Source of the DNA: JANNNF01 sp963772935
Lineage (GTDB): Bacteria; Pseudomonadota; Alphaproteobacteria; Rhodobacterales; Rhodobacteraceae
Length of the DNA stretch: 64,000 bases
Direction: 5' to 3'
Assembly: GCA_963772935.1 (NCBI GenBank)
Contig: CAVYZK010000003.1
Coordinates: 1 to 64,000, forward strand
Part shown: in pieces, positions 51,192-64,000 of the stretch
How positions within the stretch are numbered: position 1 is the first letter of the stretch
Layout of the letters: the number at the start of each line of letters is the position of its first letter
Notes under the pieces: model-generated
Told to the model about the DNA's origin: nothing
Database searches by the model: none
Seen by the model: the letters and a program-made list of their open reading frames with translations, nothing else
Position numbers and translations under genes: made by a program

Positions 51192-52787
51192 TTAGATCAG
51201 GCTCCATTCACGCTGCATCAGGGCCATCCCTGCGACGACTGCGTTGGCAATGATGTGTGCCCAGATCGCATCCCCCACCCTGCCCCGTCGCAACATCAGC
51301 GCGGCAAAGACAACGCCAGCCAGACCAGCCTCAACCCATCGACCGTGCAAGGCCGCGAAGGCCAGCGATGACAGCAGAATTGCCGCCCCGCGCTGCCATG
51401 GGCTGCTGCCATCCAGCCGCCGCAACAGATAGCCGCGAAAGAACATCTCCTCCACCAGCGGCACAAATACGACCGTCCCCAGCACCCGCAGCCCCGCCCA
51501 GATCGCAAAGGGCAGGGCGGGCATCGTCGCGACCGCCATCTCCAGCATCAAATCTGGTGCGGGGGCCGTCAGCACCCACAAACCACCCACCACCGCCCCC
51601 GCCAACACAGGGACCGGATCGGGCCAAACCGCCAGCCCCCGATAGACGGGCCAGAACACCGCCGTGACCGCCATCAACGCCAGCGTGTTGAGTGGAAACC
51701 CAAGCCCCGCCGACGGAAAGATCGCCGCAATAAAGGTGGACACCACCATGAACACGACAAACGGCACAATCGCCGCAGCCACCGGATCATGCCGGACCGG
51801 TATCGCGCCAGTGCGATTGCCCCGGTAATGCAGCCAGCCCGCCGTCTGGACAAACCAGATCAGCACAAATGCCAGCACCGTAAAGAACAGCCACCCCGCA
51901 TAGGAATGAAACCCGTTCACCGCCACTTGCGGCGATACATGCGCGCCGATCAGCACCAGCGACCCGATCCGCACCACGTTCAGCATCCAAGACAGCACCA
52001 GCCCCAGCGGCAGGACCACCAGCCAGAACCGTATCTGCCGCACCTCGCCGCGAAAGATGAAGGCGTAAAGCGCGACAAACGCCGTGACCAAGGCAAAGCC
52101 TTCGACGCCCGAGCATTGTCGGGCGATATGCACAAAAAAGCCGTCCACCCCGATGACAAAGTCAGTCGGTGCCACTTCAACGTCAGTGGAAAACAGGCGC
52201 AGGAACCCCGCCACGGCCAGAAATGTTGCCGTGGTCAGGACTTGCCAATCCCACAGCGGCAAGGCCAGTTCCGCAAGGTCCGGCACCAGCGCCGCCGCCA
52301 GCAGGATGGGCAGCAGCGCATAGTGATCTTGCACCACGATGGCAGCCCAGGCTTGCCGGGGTGCTGCCCACAACAACCCGCCAACCAATGCCAGAACCGC
52401 GCCAATCACCCAAGGCACAACCGCCAGCCCGAAGATCGCCCCCAGATCACCCCCGCCCGCCATGATCAACGGCACCAGCAGCAACGCCACCCCAGCGACA
52501 TGCACCGCGCGTGCAATCGGTGCGGCATGGTCTGCCGCCTGCCCCATGAATCCCGCGAACAACACAGGCCGCGCCCGGATCAGGATCGCCGCAACCGCCA
52601 CCATCACCAAGGCCCGCGCCACCAGACTGCGCAGAAAATCACAAGTGGTTTGCGACCCGGTCAGATGGCATTCGATCTGTGCAAAGAATTGATAGATCAC
52701 GGCAATAGCCAACAATTCGGCCACAAAAATTGCCGCCAACCGAGCCACACGAAAGCGGCCTGTTGTCATTGTTTGCGCAGTGATCAT
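51192..52787 (-). CDS. xrtE: Exosortase E/CPBP protease fusion (VPEID-CTERM system)
   Basis: 531 aa, about a dozen membrane helices. The N-terminal two thirds is an exosortase: catalytic Cys225 in ARQCSGVEGFALV, Arg273 in LNVVRIGSLVLIGAH and His294 in NGFHSYAGWLFF. The C-terminal third is a CPBP (Abi) intramembrane protease: VEEMFFRGYLLRRL (EE446-447, R451), FAALHGRW (H481) and AHIIANAV (H511). This fusion is the XrtE type tied to VPEID-CTERM proteins; one such substrate is encoded 56 bases away in convergent orientation. It should cut the substrate tail at VPEID and may move it to another carrier. Start at ATG 52787; a GTG at 52814 is also in frame. Confidence 0.9.
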   Translation of the reverse strand: MITAQTMTTGRFRVARLAAIFVAELLAIAVIYQFFAQIECHLTGSQTTCDFLRSLVARALVMVAVAAILIRARPVLFAGFMGQAADHAAPIARAVHVAGVALLLVPLIMAGGGDLGAIFGLAVVPWVIGAVLALVGGLLWAAPRQAWAAIVVQDHYALLPILLAAALVPDLAELALPLWDWQVLTTATFLAVAGFLRLFSTDVEVAPTDFVIGVDGFFVHIARQCSGVEGFALVTAFVALYAFIFRGEVRQIRFWLVVLPLGLVLSWMLNVVRIGSLVLIGAHVSPQVAVNGFHSYAGWLFFTVLAFVLIWFVQTAGWLHYRGNRTGAIPVRHDPVAAAIVPFVVFMVVSTFIAAIFPSAGLGFPLNTLALMAVTAVFWPVYRGLAVWPDPVPVLAGAVVGGLWVLTAPAPDLMLEMAVATMPALPFAIWAGLRVLGTVVFVPLVEEMFFRGYLLRRLDGSSPWQRGAAILLSSLAFAALHGRWVEAGLAGVVFAALMLRRGRVGDAIWAHIIANAVVAGMALMQREWSLI

Positions 52788-52853
52788 TGCCCGACCTTCC
52801 CAATCCTGCGGCACGCTAGGCTGGAAATCGGGCAGGGATGTGGAATTCCTTTG

Positions 52854-53735
52854 TCATCTCGCGGCTTGTTTGCGCAGCGCCCTTTCCCGCCACAGGGTGA
52901 ATATCCCGGTGGCCACCACCAATGCCGCGCCAAACAACGTCCACCCATCGGGCAGCGCGCCGAAGGCAAGCCAGCCCAGACCAATCGCCCAGATCAGCGA
53001 GGAATAACGGAACGGGGCCACAAACCCTATATCGCCAACCCGCATCACCATAACCGATAATGTATAGCCAAAGGTCAGCATCGCCCCTGCACACAGGATC
53101 AGCAGGCCCTGATGCGCATCGACGGGCTGCCACCCCTGCACGGCGGTGCCGACAAACCCCATCAGGGTTACCGAAAGCCCGGCACAGACCGCCACCATGA
53201 TTGACGGCACCGCGCGCGACAGACTGCGCGCGGCCAGATCGCGGACCACGACGCAAGCCACCGACCCCAGCCCCATCACCGACCACATGTCAAACCCGGC
53301 AGGGCCGGGCCGGATGATGATCAGCACACCCAGAAACCCGATGCAGATCGCCAGCATCCGTCGCCAGCCGATACGTTCGCGAAACACCACTGCGGCCACC
53401 AATGTCACCGCCAAGGGCAGCGCCTGCAAGATCGCCGACAGGTTCGCCAAGGGCATGTGCATCAACGCGGCCAGAAACAGCACCGTCCCCCCCACCTCGG
53501 CGACCGACCGCAGGGCGATCACGCCGATATCGCGGCGGGGGATATTCAGGCTTAGTCCGCGCAGCAGAACGCCCAGAACCAGCATCCCCGCCACGGCCAG
53601 AACGCCCCGCAAGGCGATGGCCTGAAACAGTGGCAAGGTCTGGGTTACGGCCTTCATCGCGGTGTCGTTCAGGGTAAAGGCAGCCATACTGAGCGCCATG
53701 TAAGCTGCGCCGCGCGCATTGTCGGATAAGTGCAT
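52854..53735 (-). CDS. EamA/DMT-family membrane transporter
   Basis: 293 aa, ten membrane helices in two EamA repeats (GAAYMALSMAAFTLNDTAMK in the first, and CAGAMLTFGYTLSVMVMRVG in the second). The family exports metabolites such as amino acids, or moves nucleotide-sugars; substrate unknown. I start at ATG 53735, with GAGGAA upstream; the frame open to 53930 has no family sequence before it. It precedes xrtE by 66 bases in the same direction, so co-transcription is possible, though no functional link is known. Confidence 0.87.
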   Translation of the reverse strand: MHLSDNARGAAYMALSMAAFTLNDTAMKAVTQTLPLFQAIALRGVLAVAGMLVLGVLLRGLSLNIPRRDIGVIALRSVAEVGGTVLFLAALMHMPLANLSAILQALPLAVTLVAAVVFRERIGWRRMLAICIGFLGVLIIIRPGPAGFDMWSVMGLGSVACVVVRDLAARSLSRAVPSIMVAVCAGLSVTLMGFVGTAVQGWQPVDAHQGLLILCAGAMLTFGYTLSVMVMRVGDIGFVAPFRYSSLIWAIGLGWLAFGALPDGWTLFGAALVVATGIFTLWRERALRKQAAR

Positions 53736-53798
53736 GTGTTCCTCGCCTGTCCGCACCCTATCCAGCCCTGCCCCGTACCGAAAGCCCGAAACGCGAAA

Positions 53799-53824
53799 CC
53801 CCGCCCCCCTTTCAGGGGACGGGG
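53799..53824 (-). terminator. Terminator after rpoC
   Basis: On the minus strand CCCCGTCCCC pairs with GGGGGCGGGG (one G-U pair) over TGAAAG, 27 bases after the rpoC stop, followed by TTTCGCGTTTC. It closes the rplJL-rpoBC operon. Confidence 0.7.
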
Positions 53825-53850
53825 TCAGGCAGTTGGCCCTGAGGCCCGTA

Positions 53851-58089
<4,239 letters not shown>

Positions 58090-58126
58090 ATCCTTAAAAG
58101 GAGGCTGCGGTCAGAAGTGTGAAGAC

Positions 58127-58169
58127 AAGTTCCTTGGAAGGAACTTGCAAAAATCTTCGAAGATTTTTG
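58127..58169. repeat. Two tandem perfect palindromes between rpoB and rpoC
   Basis: A 20-base palindrome, arms AAGTTCCTT (58127-58135) and AAGGAACTT (58138-58146), followed by a 22-base one with arms CAAAAATCTTC (58148-58158) and GAAGATTTTTG (58159-58169). They fill the gap between the rpoB stop and the rpoC ribosome site. The second, with U- and A-rich ends, is a form I recall as dispersed in Rhodobacteraceae intergenic DNA. It could be an RNA cleavage site or partial terminator. Confidence 0.65.
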
Positions 58170-58173
58170 GTCC

Positions 58174-61100
58174 TCACTCCTCCTCCGCATCCAGGAGTTC
58201 CATGTTTAGGCCGAGGCCGCGCACTTCCTTGACAAGCACGTTGAACGATTCCGGGACGCCTGCCTCGAAATTGTCTTCGCCCTTGACGATGGATTCGTAC
58301 ACTTTGGTCCGGCCCGCCACGTCATCCGATTTGACGGTCAGCATCTCTTGCAGGGTATAGGCGGCCCCGTAGGCTTCCAGCGCCCAGACCTCCATCTCCC
58401 CAAGACGCTGGCCACCGAACTGGGCCTTACCACCGAGCGGTTGCTGCGTGACCAACGAGTATGGCCCGGTCGAGCGTGCGTGCAGCTTGTCATCCACCAG
58501 GTGGTGAAGTTTCAGCATGTACTTCACGCCAACCGTCACCTTGCGCGCAAACTGCTCGCCCGAACGGCCATCGAACACCACCGACTGACCCGAGGTGTCG
58601 AACCCGGCCCGTGTCAGCGCGTCGTTAACGTCGGCCTCTTTCGCGCCGTCAAACACCGGCGAGGCAATTGGCACACCCTTGGTCACGTTGCCCGCCAGTT
58701 CAAGGAACGTGTCCTCGTCGCGGTCGGCAAAGGCCTCGTTGTAGGTCTCGTCGCCATACGCATGGCGAACGGCCTCACGCACCGGGGTCATGTCACCCGA
58801 ACGACGATACTCTTTCAAAGCCTCGTCGATCTTGATGCCAAGGCCACGTGCGGCCCAGCCCATGTGGGTTTCCAGAATCTGGCCCACGTTCATCCGGGAC
58901 GGCACCCCAAGCGGGTTCAGCACCAGATCAACCGCCGTGCCGTCGGCAAGGAACGGCATATCCTCGATCGGCACGACCTTGGAGATAACGCCCTTGTTGC
59001 CGTGACGACCGGCCATCTTGTCGCCCGGTTGCAGCTTGCGCTTCACCGCCACGAACACCTTGACCATCTTCATCACACCCGGAGGCAGATCGTCGCCACG
59101 ACGGACCTTTTCCACCTTGTCATCGAACCGCAGGTCCAAAGCGCGCTTTTGCGCCTCGAACTGGTCATGCAGGGCTTCCACGTCTTTGGCGTCGGCTTCT
59201 TCACCAAGCGCCAACTGCCACCACTGGCCGCGCGACAGCGTGCCCAGCAATTCGTCGTCAATGGTCGAACCGGCACGGATACCTTTCGGGCCTTTCACAG
59301 CCGTCTTGCCCATCACCAGCGTTTTCAGGCGCGAGTAGATGTTGCGCTCCAGAATGGCCAATTCGTCATCCCGGTCGCGCGACAGGCGTTCCACTTCTTC
59401 GCGTTCGATTTGCAGGGCGCGTTCGTCCTTGTCCACACCGTGGCGGTTGAACACACGCACTTCCACAATCGTGCCATACGCGCCCGGCGGCAGACGAAGC
59501 GAGGTATCCCGCACGTCCGAAGCCTTTTCACCAAAGATGGCGCGCAGCAGTTTTTCTTCCGGCGTCATCGGCGATTCACCCTTGGGGGTGATCTTGCCCA
59601 CCAGAATGTCGCCCGGAACCACGTCCGCGCCGATATACACGATGCCAGCCTCGTCGAGGTTGCGCAGCGCTTCTTCACCGACGTTCGGAATGTCGCGGGT
59701 AATCTCCTCTGGCCCCAGTTTCGTATCGCGGGCCGCCACTTCGTATTCTTCGATGTGGATCGAGGTGAACACGTCGTCGCGCAGGATGCGTTCCGAAATC
59801 AGGATCGAGTCTTCATAGTTGTAGCCATTCCACGGCATGAACGCGACGACCACGTTCCGACCGAGGGCCAATTCACCCATGTCGGTGCAGGGTCCATCGG
59901 CAATCACTTCGCTGCGCACCACCGTATCGCCCACCTTCACCAGCGGACGCTGGTTGATGCAGGACGACTGGTTGGACCGCTTGAATTTGCGCAGACGGTA
60001 GATATCAACCCCCGGCTCGCCGGGTTCCAGCATTTCCGTCGCCCGCACAACGATACGGGTGGCGTCCACCTGGTCGATTACACCTGCGCGACGGGCCATG
60101 ATGGCAGCGCCACTGTCGCGCGCAACCACGGCTTCAATCCCGGTACCAACAAACGGTGCATCGGATTGCAGCAAAGGCACGGCCTGACGCTGCATGTTCG
60201 AGCCCATCAAGGCGCGGTTGGCGTCGTCGTTTTCAAGGAACGGGATCAAGGACGCCGCAACCGACACCAACTGCTTCGGGCTGACGTCGATCAGGTCGAT
60301 CGCATCCGGCGGGTTCAGCATGAATTCCCCGGCTTTCCGCGAGGAAATCAGGTCATCGGTGAACCGCCCTTCAGCATCCTGCGCCGCGTTGGCCTGCGCC
60401 ACGGTGTGACGCATTTCCTCGGTCGCTGACATATAGATGACCTCGTCGGTCACCTTGTTGTCCACGACCTTGCGGTACGGGGTTTCGATGAAGCCGTACT
60501 TGTTCACACGCGCAAAAGTGGCGAGCGAGTTGATCAGACCGATGTTCTGACCTTCCGGCGTCTCAATCGGGCACATCCGGCCATAGTGGGTCGGGTGAAC
60601 GTCGCGCACTTCAAAGCCAGCACGTTCGCGGGTCAGACCACCTGGCCCAAGTGCCGAAAGACGGCGCTTGTGGGTGACTTCGGACAGCGGGTTGGTTTGG
60701 TCCATGAACTGCGACAGCTGGCTGCTGCCGAAGAATTCACGCACCGCCGCCGCCGCCGGTTTGGCGTTGATCAGGTCTTGCGGCATGATGGTGTCGATCT
60801 CGACCGACGACATGCGTTCCTTGATCGCCCGTTCCATGCGCAGCAGACCAACGCGGTACTGGTTTTCCATCAACTCGCCCACGGACCGCACGCGACGGTT
60901 GCCGAGGTGGTCGATGTCGTCGATCTCGCCCTTGCCGTCGCGCAGTTCGGTCAGCGCCTTGATGCAGGCCACGATATCATCGCGGTCCAGCGTGCGCTGC
61001 GTATCGGGCTTGCCCAGATCGAGACGCATGTTCATTTTCACCCGGCCAACGGCCGACAGGTCATAGCGCTCGCTGTCAAAGAACAGCGTGTCGAACAGTT

Positions 61101-62319
61101 GCGACGCCGCTTCAACAGTCGGCGGCTCACCGGGACGCATAACGCGGTAGATGTCCATCAGCGCGGTGTCGCGGCCCATGTTCTTGTCGGCGGCCATGGT
61201 GTTGCGCAGATAGGGGCCGACGTTGACGTTGTCGATATCCAAAACCGGGATATCGGTAATGCCTTGGTCCAGCAGCACTTTCAGGCTGCCACCCTTGACG
61301 CCGCCATCGCGGTCATACTCCATCGTCAACTCGTCGCCAGCCTCGACGTAGATCTCGCCGGTCTGCTCGTTGATGATGTCCTTCGCGACATAGCGGCCAA
61401 GAATATGGTCAAACGGCACCAGCAATTCGGTGATCGCGCCTTCCTTGGTCCAGGTCGCGGCCATTTTCGGCGTGACTTTCTCGCCCGCCTTCAGGATCAC
61501 TTCGCCAGACGCCGCGTCCACCAGATCAAACGCCGGGCGGGTGCCGCTCAGCCGTTTGGGGAAGAACCGGGTTGCCCAACCCTTGTTCTTCTGATGGTTG
61601 AACATCACGGTTTCATAATAGGCATCCATGATGCCTTCCTGATCCATGCCAAGCGCATACAGCAGCGTCGTCACCGGCAGTTTGCGGCGACGGTCGATCC
61701 GGGCATAGACATTGTCCTTGGCGTCGAACTCAAAGTCCAGCCACGACCCGCGATAGGGAATGATCCGGCAGGCGAACAGCAGTTTGCCGCTGGAATGGGT
61801 CTTGCCCTTGTCATGGTCAAAGAACACGCCGGGCGACCGGTGCATCTGAGATACGATCACACGCTCTGTGCCGTTCACGATGAACGTACCGTTCAGGGTC
61901 ATCAGGGGCATGTCGCCCATGTAGACGTCCTGTTCCTTGATATCCTTGACCGACCGGGCCCCGGTGGTTTCATCGACATCAAACACGATCAGACGCAACG
62001 TCACTTTCAGTGGCGCTGCAAACGTCATGTCGCGCTGCTGGCACTCGTCAACGTCATATTTCGGCTTCTCAAGTTCGTATTTCACGAACTCCAGCACAGC
62101 CGTTTCATTGAAATCCTTGATCGGGAATACCGACTGGAACGTGCCCTGAATGCCTTCGCCGTCATGCGGCTTGGGGCCATCACCGGACCGCAGGAACAGA
62201 TCATAGGAAGATTTCTGAACCTCGATCAGGTTCGGCATTTCCAGCACTTCACGGATCTTGCCGAAGTACCGGCGGATACGTTTCTGGCCAACGTAGGATT
62301 GCGCCATGCTCGTCGTCAC
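58174..62319 (-). CDS. rpoB: DNA-directed RNA polymerase beta subunit
   Basis: 1381 aa. The rifampicin region FFGSSQLSQFMDQTNPLSE followed by THKRRLSALGPGGL has the wild-type residues, so sensitivity is expected. Also present: the flap, the lobe, and GDKMAGRHGNKGVISKVVP near the active site, and the C-terminal GGKAQFGGQRLGEMEVWALE. Forms the catalytic centre with RpoC. It follows rplL after a 227-base gap with three hairpins. Confidence 0.98.
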   Translation of the reverse strand: MTTSMAQSYVGQKRIRRYFGKIREVLEMPNLIEVQKSSYDLFLRSGDGPKPHDGEGIQGTFQSVFPIKDFNETAVLEFVKYELEKPKYDVDECQQRDMTFAAPLKVTLRLIVFDVDETTGARSVKDIKEQDVYMGDMPLMTLNGTFIVNGTERVIVSQMHRSPGVFFDHDKGKTHSSGKLLFACRIIPYRGSWLDFEFDAKDNVYARIDRRRKLPVTTLLYALGMDQEGIMDAYYETVMFNHQKNKGWATRFFPKRLSGTRPAFDLVDAASGEVILKAGEKVTPKMAATWTKEGAITELLVPFDHILGRYVAKDIINEQTGEIYVEAGDELTMEYDRDGGVKGGSLKVLLDQGITDIPVLDIDNVNVGPYLRNTMAADKNMGRDTALMDIYRVMRPGEPPTVEAASQLFDTLFFDSERYDLSAVGRVKMNMRLDLGKPDTQRTLDRDDIVACIKALTELRDGKGEIDDIDHLGNRRVRSVGELMENQYRVGLLRMERAIKERMSSVEIDTIMPQDLINAKPAAAAVREFFGSSQLSQFMDQTNPLSEVTHKRRLSALGPGGLTRERAGFEVRDVHPTHYGRMCPIETPEGQNIGLINSLATFARVNKYGFIETPYRKVVDNKVTDEVIYMSATEEMRHTVAQANAAQDAEGRFTDDLISSRKAGEFMLNPPDAIDLIDVSPKQLVSVAASLIPFLENDDANRALMGSNMQRQAVPLLQSDAPFVGTGIEAVVARDSGAAIMARRAGVIDQVDATRIVVRATEMLEPGEPGVDIYRLRKFKRSNQSSCINQRPLVKVGDTVVRSEVIADGPCTDMGELALGRNVVVAFMPWNGYNYEDSILISERILRDDVFTSIHIEEYEVAARDTKLGPEEITRDIPNVGEEALRNLDEAGIVYIGADVVPGDILVGKITPKGESPMTPEEKLLRAIFGEKASDVRDTSLRLPPGAYGTIVEVRVFNRHGVDKDERALQIEREEVERLSRDRDDELAILERNIYSRLKTLVMGKTAVKGPKGIRAGSTIDDELLGTLSRGQWWQLALGEEADAKDVEALHDQFEAQKRALDLRFDDKVEKVRRGDDLPPGVMKMVKVFVAVKRKLQPGDKMAGRHGNKGVISKVVPIEDMPFLADGTAVDLVLNPLGVPSRMNVGQILETHMGWAARGLGIKIDEALKEYRRSGDMTPVREAVRHAYGDETYNEAFADRDEDTFLELAGNVTKGVPIASPVFDGAKEADVNDALTRAGFDTSGQSVVFDGRSGEQFARKVTVGVKYMLKLHHLVDDKLHARSTGPYSLVTQQPLGGKAQFGGQRLGEMEVWALEAYGAAYTLQEMLTVKSDDVAGRTKVYESIVKGEDNFEAGVPESFNVLVKEVRGLGLNMELLDAEEE

Positions 62320-62397
62320 CTTTCGTGTTTTCGCGGGCGCACGACCGTCGGGCCACGGCGCGCGCCGCCTGCGAGGGGATGATCAGGTTCCATTCGT

Positions 62398-62538
62398 GCT
62401 GCCCGTCCCGTAGGGCAGCTCCCGAACCCATCACCGCACCTTGAAAGCAACTTTCGCAAAAGCCGCTGTCAAGACGCGATAAACTGGGGACGGATTGCTC
62501 CGTCCCCAGCCATAAACCAGTGCCGGGGGCGAACCCCC
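62398..62538 (-). promoter_or_regulatory. Hairpin series between rplL and rpoB (attenuator region)
   Basis: After the rplL stop the transcript forms GGGGG-UUCG-CCCCC (62538-62525), then an 11-bp stem CTGGGGACGGA/TCCGTCCCCAG over GCAA (62509-62484) followed by TTTATCG, then GCTGCCC/GGGCAGC (62419-62398). In E. coli a partial terminator in this same gap lowers rpoBC relative to rplL; these stems suit that job. TTGACA lies just after the second stem, but its -10 partner is poor. Confidence 0.6.
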
Positions 62539-62546
62539 AGACGTGA

Positions 62547-62921
62547 TTACTTCAGCTCGACCTTGGCGCCAGCCTCTTCGAGTTTCTTTTTCATCGTCTC
62601 GGCGTCAGCCTTGGTGATGCCTTCTTTGACTTTGCCGCCGGCCTCAACCAGGTCCTTGGCTTCTTTCAGGCCCAGACCGGTGATGGTGCGGACTTCTTTG
62701 ATGACGTTGATCTTGTTCGGACCAGCTTCGGTCAGCACAACGTCAAATTCAGTCTGCTCTTCAACCGGAGCAGCCGCAGCAGCCGGACCAGCCGCCATCA
62801 TCACAGCGCCGCCAGCAGCGGGCTCGATGCCGTACTTGTCCTTCAGGATGGTTTTCAGTTCCTGCGCTTGCAGGAGGGTCAGACCAACGATCTCTTCTGC
62901 GAGTTTGTTCAGATCAGCCAT
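62547..62921 (-). CDS. rplL: 50S ribosomal protein L7/L12
   Basis: 124 aa. N-terminal dimer domain (LNKLAEEIVGLTLLQAQEL), Ala/Met-rich hinge (AAGGAVMMAAGPAAAAAP) and C-terminal factor-binding domain (INVIKEVRTITGLGLKEAKD, ending EEAGAKVELK). Multi-copy stalk that recruits EF-Tu and EF-G. 64 bases after rplJ. Confidence 0.98.
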   Translation of the reverse strand: MADLNKLAEEIVGLTLLQAQELKTILKDKYGIEPAAGGAVMMAAGPAAAAAPVEEQTEFDVVLTEAGPNKINVIKEVRTITGLGLKEAKDLVEAGGKVKEGITKADAETMKKKLEEAGAKVELK

Positions 62922-62985
62922 TTTTCACATTCCGTTTATATAAGATGGGTTCCAGAGACGTGGAATCAACCACGCGGGACAAAGA

Positions 62986-63501
62986 TCAGGCCGCAGCCTT
63001 TTCCTCGATGGTAGACAGGATGCTTGCGATGTTCGAAGCAGGCGCGCCAATGGCACCGGCAATGGCAGAACCGGGTGCACCGATGCAGGACACGATCTGA
63101 GCGATAAGCTCTTCACGCGACGGCATAGCGGCCACGGCTTTGACACCATCCGAGTCCAGAACCGTATCACCCATTGCCCCGCCGAGGATCACGAACTTGT
63201 CGTTCCCCTTGGCATAGGCTTCCGCAACCTTCGCCGCAGCGACGGGGTCTTCGGAATAGGCCATTACGGTCATGCCCGTCAGCAGGTTACCCATCTTGAT
63301 TCCGGGTTTCCCATCGAGGGCGATCTTGGCGAGCTTGTTCTTGGCAACGCGTACGGACCCGCCTACTTCGCGCATTTTTGCGCGCAGGTCCTGCATCTGC
63401 TTAACCGTCATTCCCGCGTAGTGTGCAACCACCACGACGCCAGAGCTTGCGAAGATCTGGCCGAGTTCATCGACCACTTTCTCTTTTTGGGCTCTATCCA
63501 C
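62986..63501 (-). CDS. rplJ: 50S ribosomal protein L10
   Basis: 171 aa. VDRAQKEKVVDELGQIFASS start from GTG 63501, RAKMREVGGSVRVAKNKLAK, and the C-terminal helix SNIASILSTIEEKAAA that holds L7/L12 dimers. TTGGAGTGAAACT precedes the GTG; the frame open further to 63630 has no L10 sequence. L10 with L12 represses its own leader in E. coli. Confidence 0.95.
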   Translation of the reverse strand: MDRAQKEKVVDELGQIFASSGVVVVAHYAGMTVKQMQDLRAKMREVGGSVRVAKNKLAKIALDGKPGIKMGNLLTGMTVMAYSEDPVAAAKVAEAYAKGNDKFVILGGAMGDTVLDSDGVKAVAAMPSREELIAQIVSCIGAPGSAIAGAIGAPASNIASILSTIEEKAAA

Positions 63502-63518
63502 AGTTTCACTCCAAGTGT

Positions 63519-63750
63519 GGGGGTTTCCCCCCGGCTCATGTTTGCTGCCGGGTTCCCCCGCCAGCGTTCGGGTCCAAAACAGGTTCCCGAAACCAAGATC
63601 ACCTTGCAGTGATTTTGTCCCGTTCCCCATCTCAGGCAGGAATTACCGCGTTTGCGCGCGACCCACCGTCTCGGACAGAACCATGCCTTCCGGCACAGCT
63701 ATTCCCTTGTTACCAAGGGAAATTCGTAGGATGGGCAATTTGCCCATCCT
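63519..63750 (-). promoter_or_regulatory. rplJ leader with hairpins and a GGATGGGC palindrome
   Basis: The 256-base gap between rplA and rplJ holds, in transcript order, the AGGATGGGCA palindrome (63750-63728), a TTCCCTTG/CAAGGGAA stem with GTAA loop (63721-63702), and a GGGGG/CCCCC stem (63531-63519) 18 bases ahead of the rplJ start. By analogy with E. coli the leader may bind the L10-L12 complex; that is inference. Confidence 0.45.
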
Positions 63751-63757
63751 TAATTGA

Positions 63758-64000
63758 TCAACGCGCAGTCGCAGCCGAAGCCAGTTCCACTGCAACGCCC
63801 GGACCCATGGTCGAAGACAACGATACCTTTTTCAGGTACGCGCCCTTGGCCCCAGCCGGACGGGCACGGGTCACGGCATCCACGAACGCGCGGATGTTTT
63901 CAGCCAAGGCCGCAGCCTCGAACGAAACCTTGCCCACGCCCGCGTGGATCACGCCGGCCTTCTCGACCTTGAACTGCACTTCGCCGCCCTTGGCATTGCC
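63758..64000 (-). CDS. rplA: 50S ribosomal protein L1, C-terminal part (start outside window)
   Basis: The last 80 codons of L1: FKVEKAGVIHAGVGKVSFEA, LAENIRAFVDAVTRARPAGA, KGAYLKKVSLSSTMGPGVAV. The frame is open to the window edge. L1 forms the mobile stalk that handles the E-site tRNA. Confidence 0.95.
   Translation of the reverse strand, partial: GNAKGGEVQFKVEKAGVIHAGVGKVSFEAAALAENIRAFVDAVTRARPAGAKGAYLKKVSLSSTMGPGVAVELASAATAR

Overview
The window is a GC-rich chromosomal segment of an alphaproteobacterium, most likely a Rhodobacteraceae member. Evidence: a bztABCD-type amino acid transporter, an ATP12 chaperone gene beside rluC, the order rpmH-rnpA-yidD-yidC-MOSC-engB-argB, an rpoBC/str/S10/spc/alpha ribosomal superlocus with alphaproteobacterial proteins, and short palindromic intergenic elements that I recall as typical of this family. 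This assignment is from recognition, not from a search.

Layout. 1-5.7 kb: a badly frame-broken fused hydantoinase/5-oxoprolinase gene, then a divergent sugar-type cluster (ThuA-like, Gfo/Idh/MocA dehydrogenase, SIS isomerase) behind two LacI-like operator sites. 5.8-10 kb: a small unrecognised secreted protein, tRNA-Arg(ACG), a sensor kinase, and a disulfide-reductase-like flavoprotein paired with a TVP38/TMEM64 membrane protein. 10.2-19 kb: housekeeping run rpmH-rnpA-yidD-(EAL protein)-yidC-MOSC-engB, an SDR, and argB-ferredoxin-SixA. 19-24 kb: the Bzt/Aap-like glutamate/aspartate ABC transporter. 24-27.5 kb: rarA-crcB-rluC-ATP12. 27.5-29.9 kb: a quorum-sensing cassette with two luxI-type genes, one full luxR-type gene and one headless luxR remnant. 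30-50.4 kb: the alpha, spc, S10 and str ribosomal operons, all on the minus strand. 50.9-53.7 kb: a VPEID-CTERM protein, its likely exosortase E/protease, and an EamA transporter. 53.9-64 kb: rpoC, rpoB, rplL, rplJ and the end of rplA.

Three things stand out. (1) The S10-spc cluster is cut into modules: a putative 2OG-Fe(II) oxygenase gene sits between rplP and rpmC, and a GFA-fold zinc protein sits between rpmD and rplO. Each lies directly downstream of a terminator-like hairpin, and the ribosomal genes that follow have candidate promoters. (2) A dedicated exosortase/substrate pair lies between the rpoBC and str operons. (3) The luxR-luxI cassette is partly duplicated in tandem.

A caution about data quality: several otherwise healthy genes, including the essential rpsE, carry a single extra base, usually in a short homopolymer. 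This looks more like sequencing error than gene decay. The first 3 kb carries far more breaks and may be a true pseudogene or a poor contig end. No insertion sequence, CRISPR array or prophage was seen.
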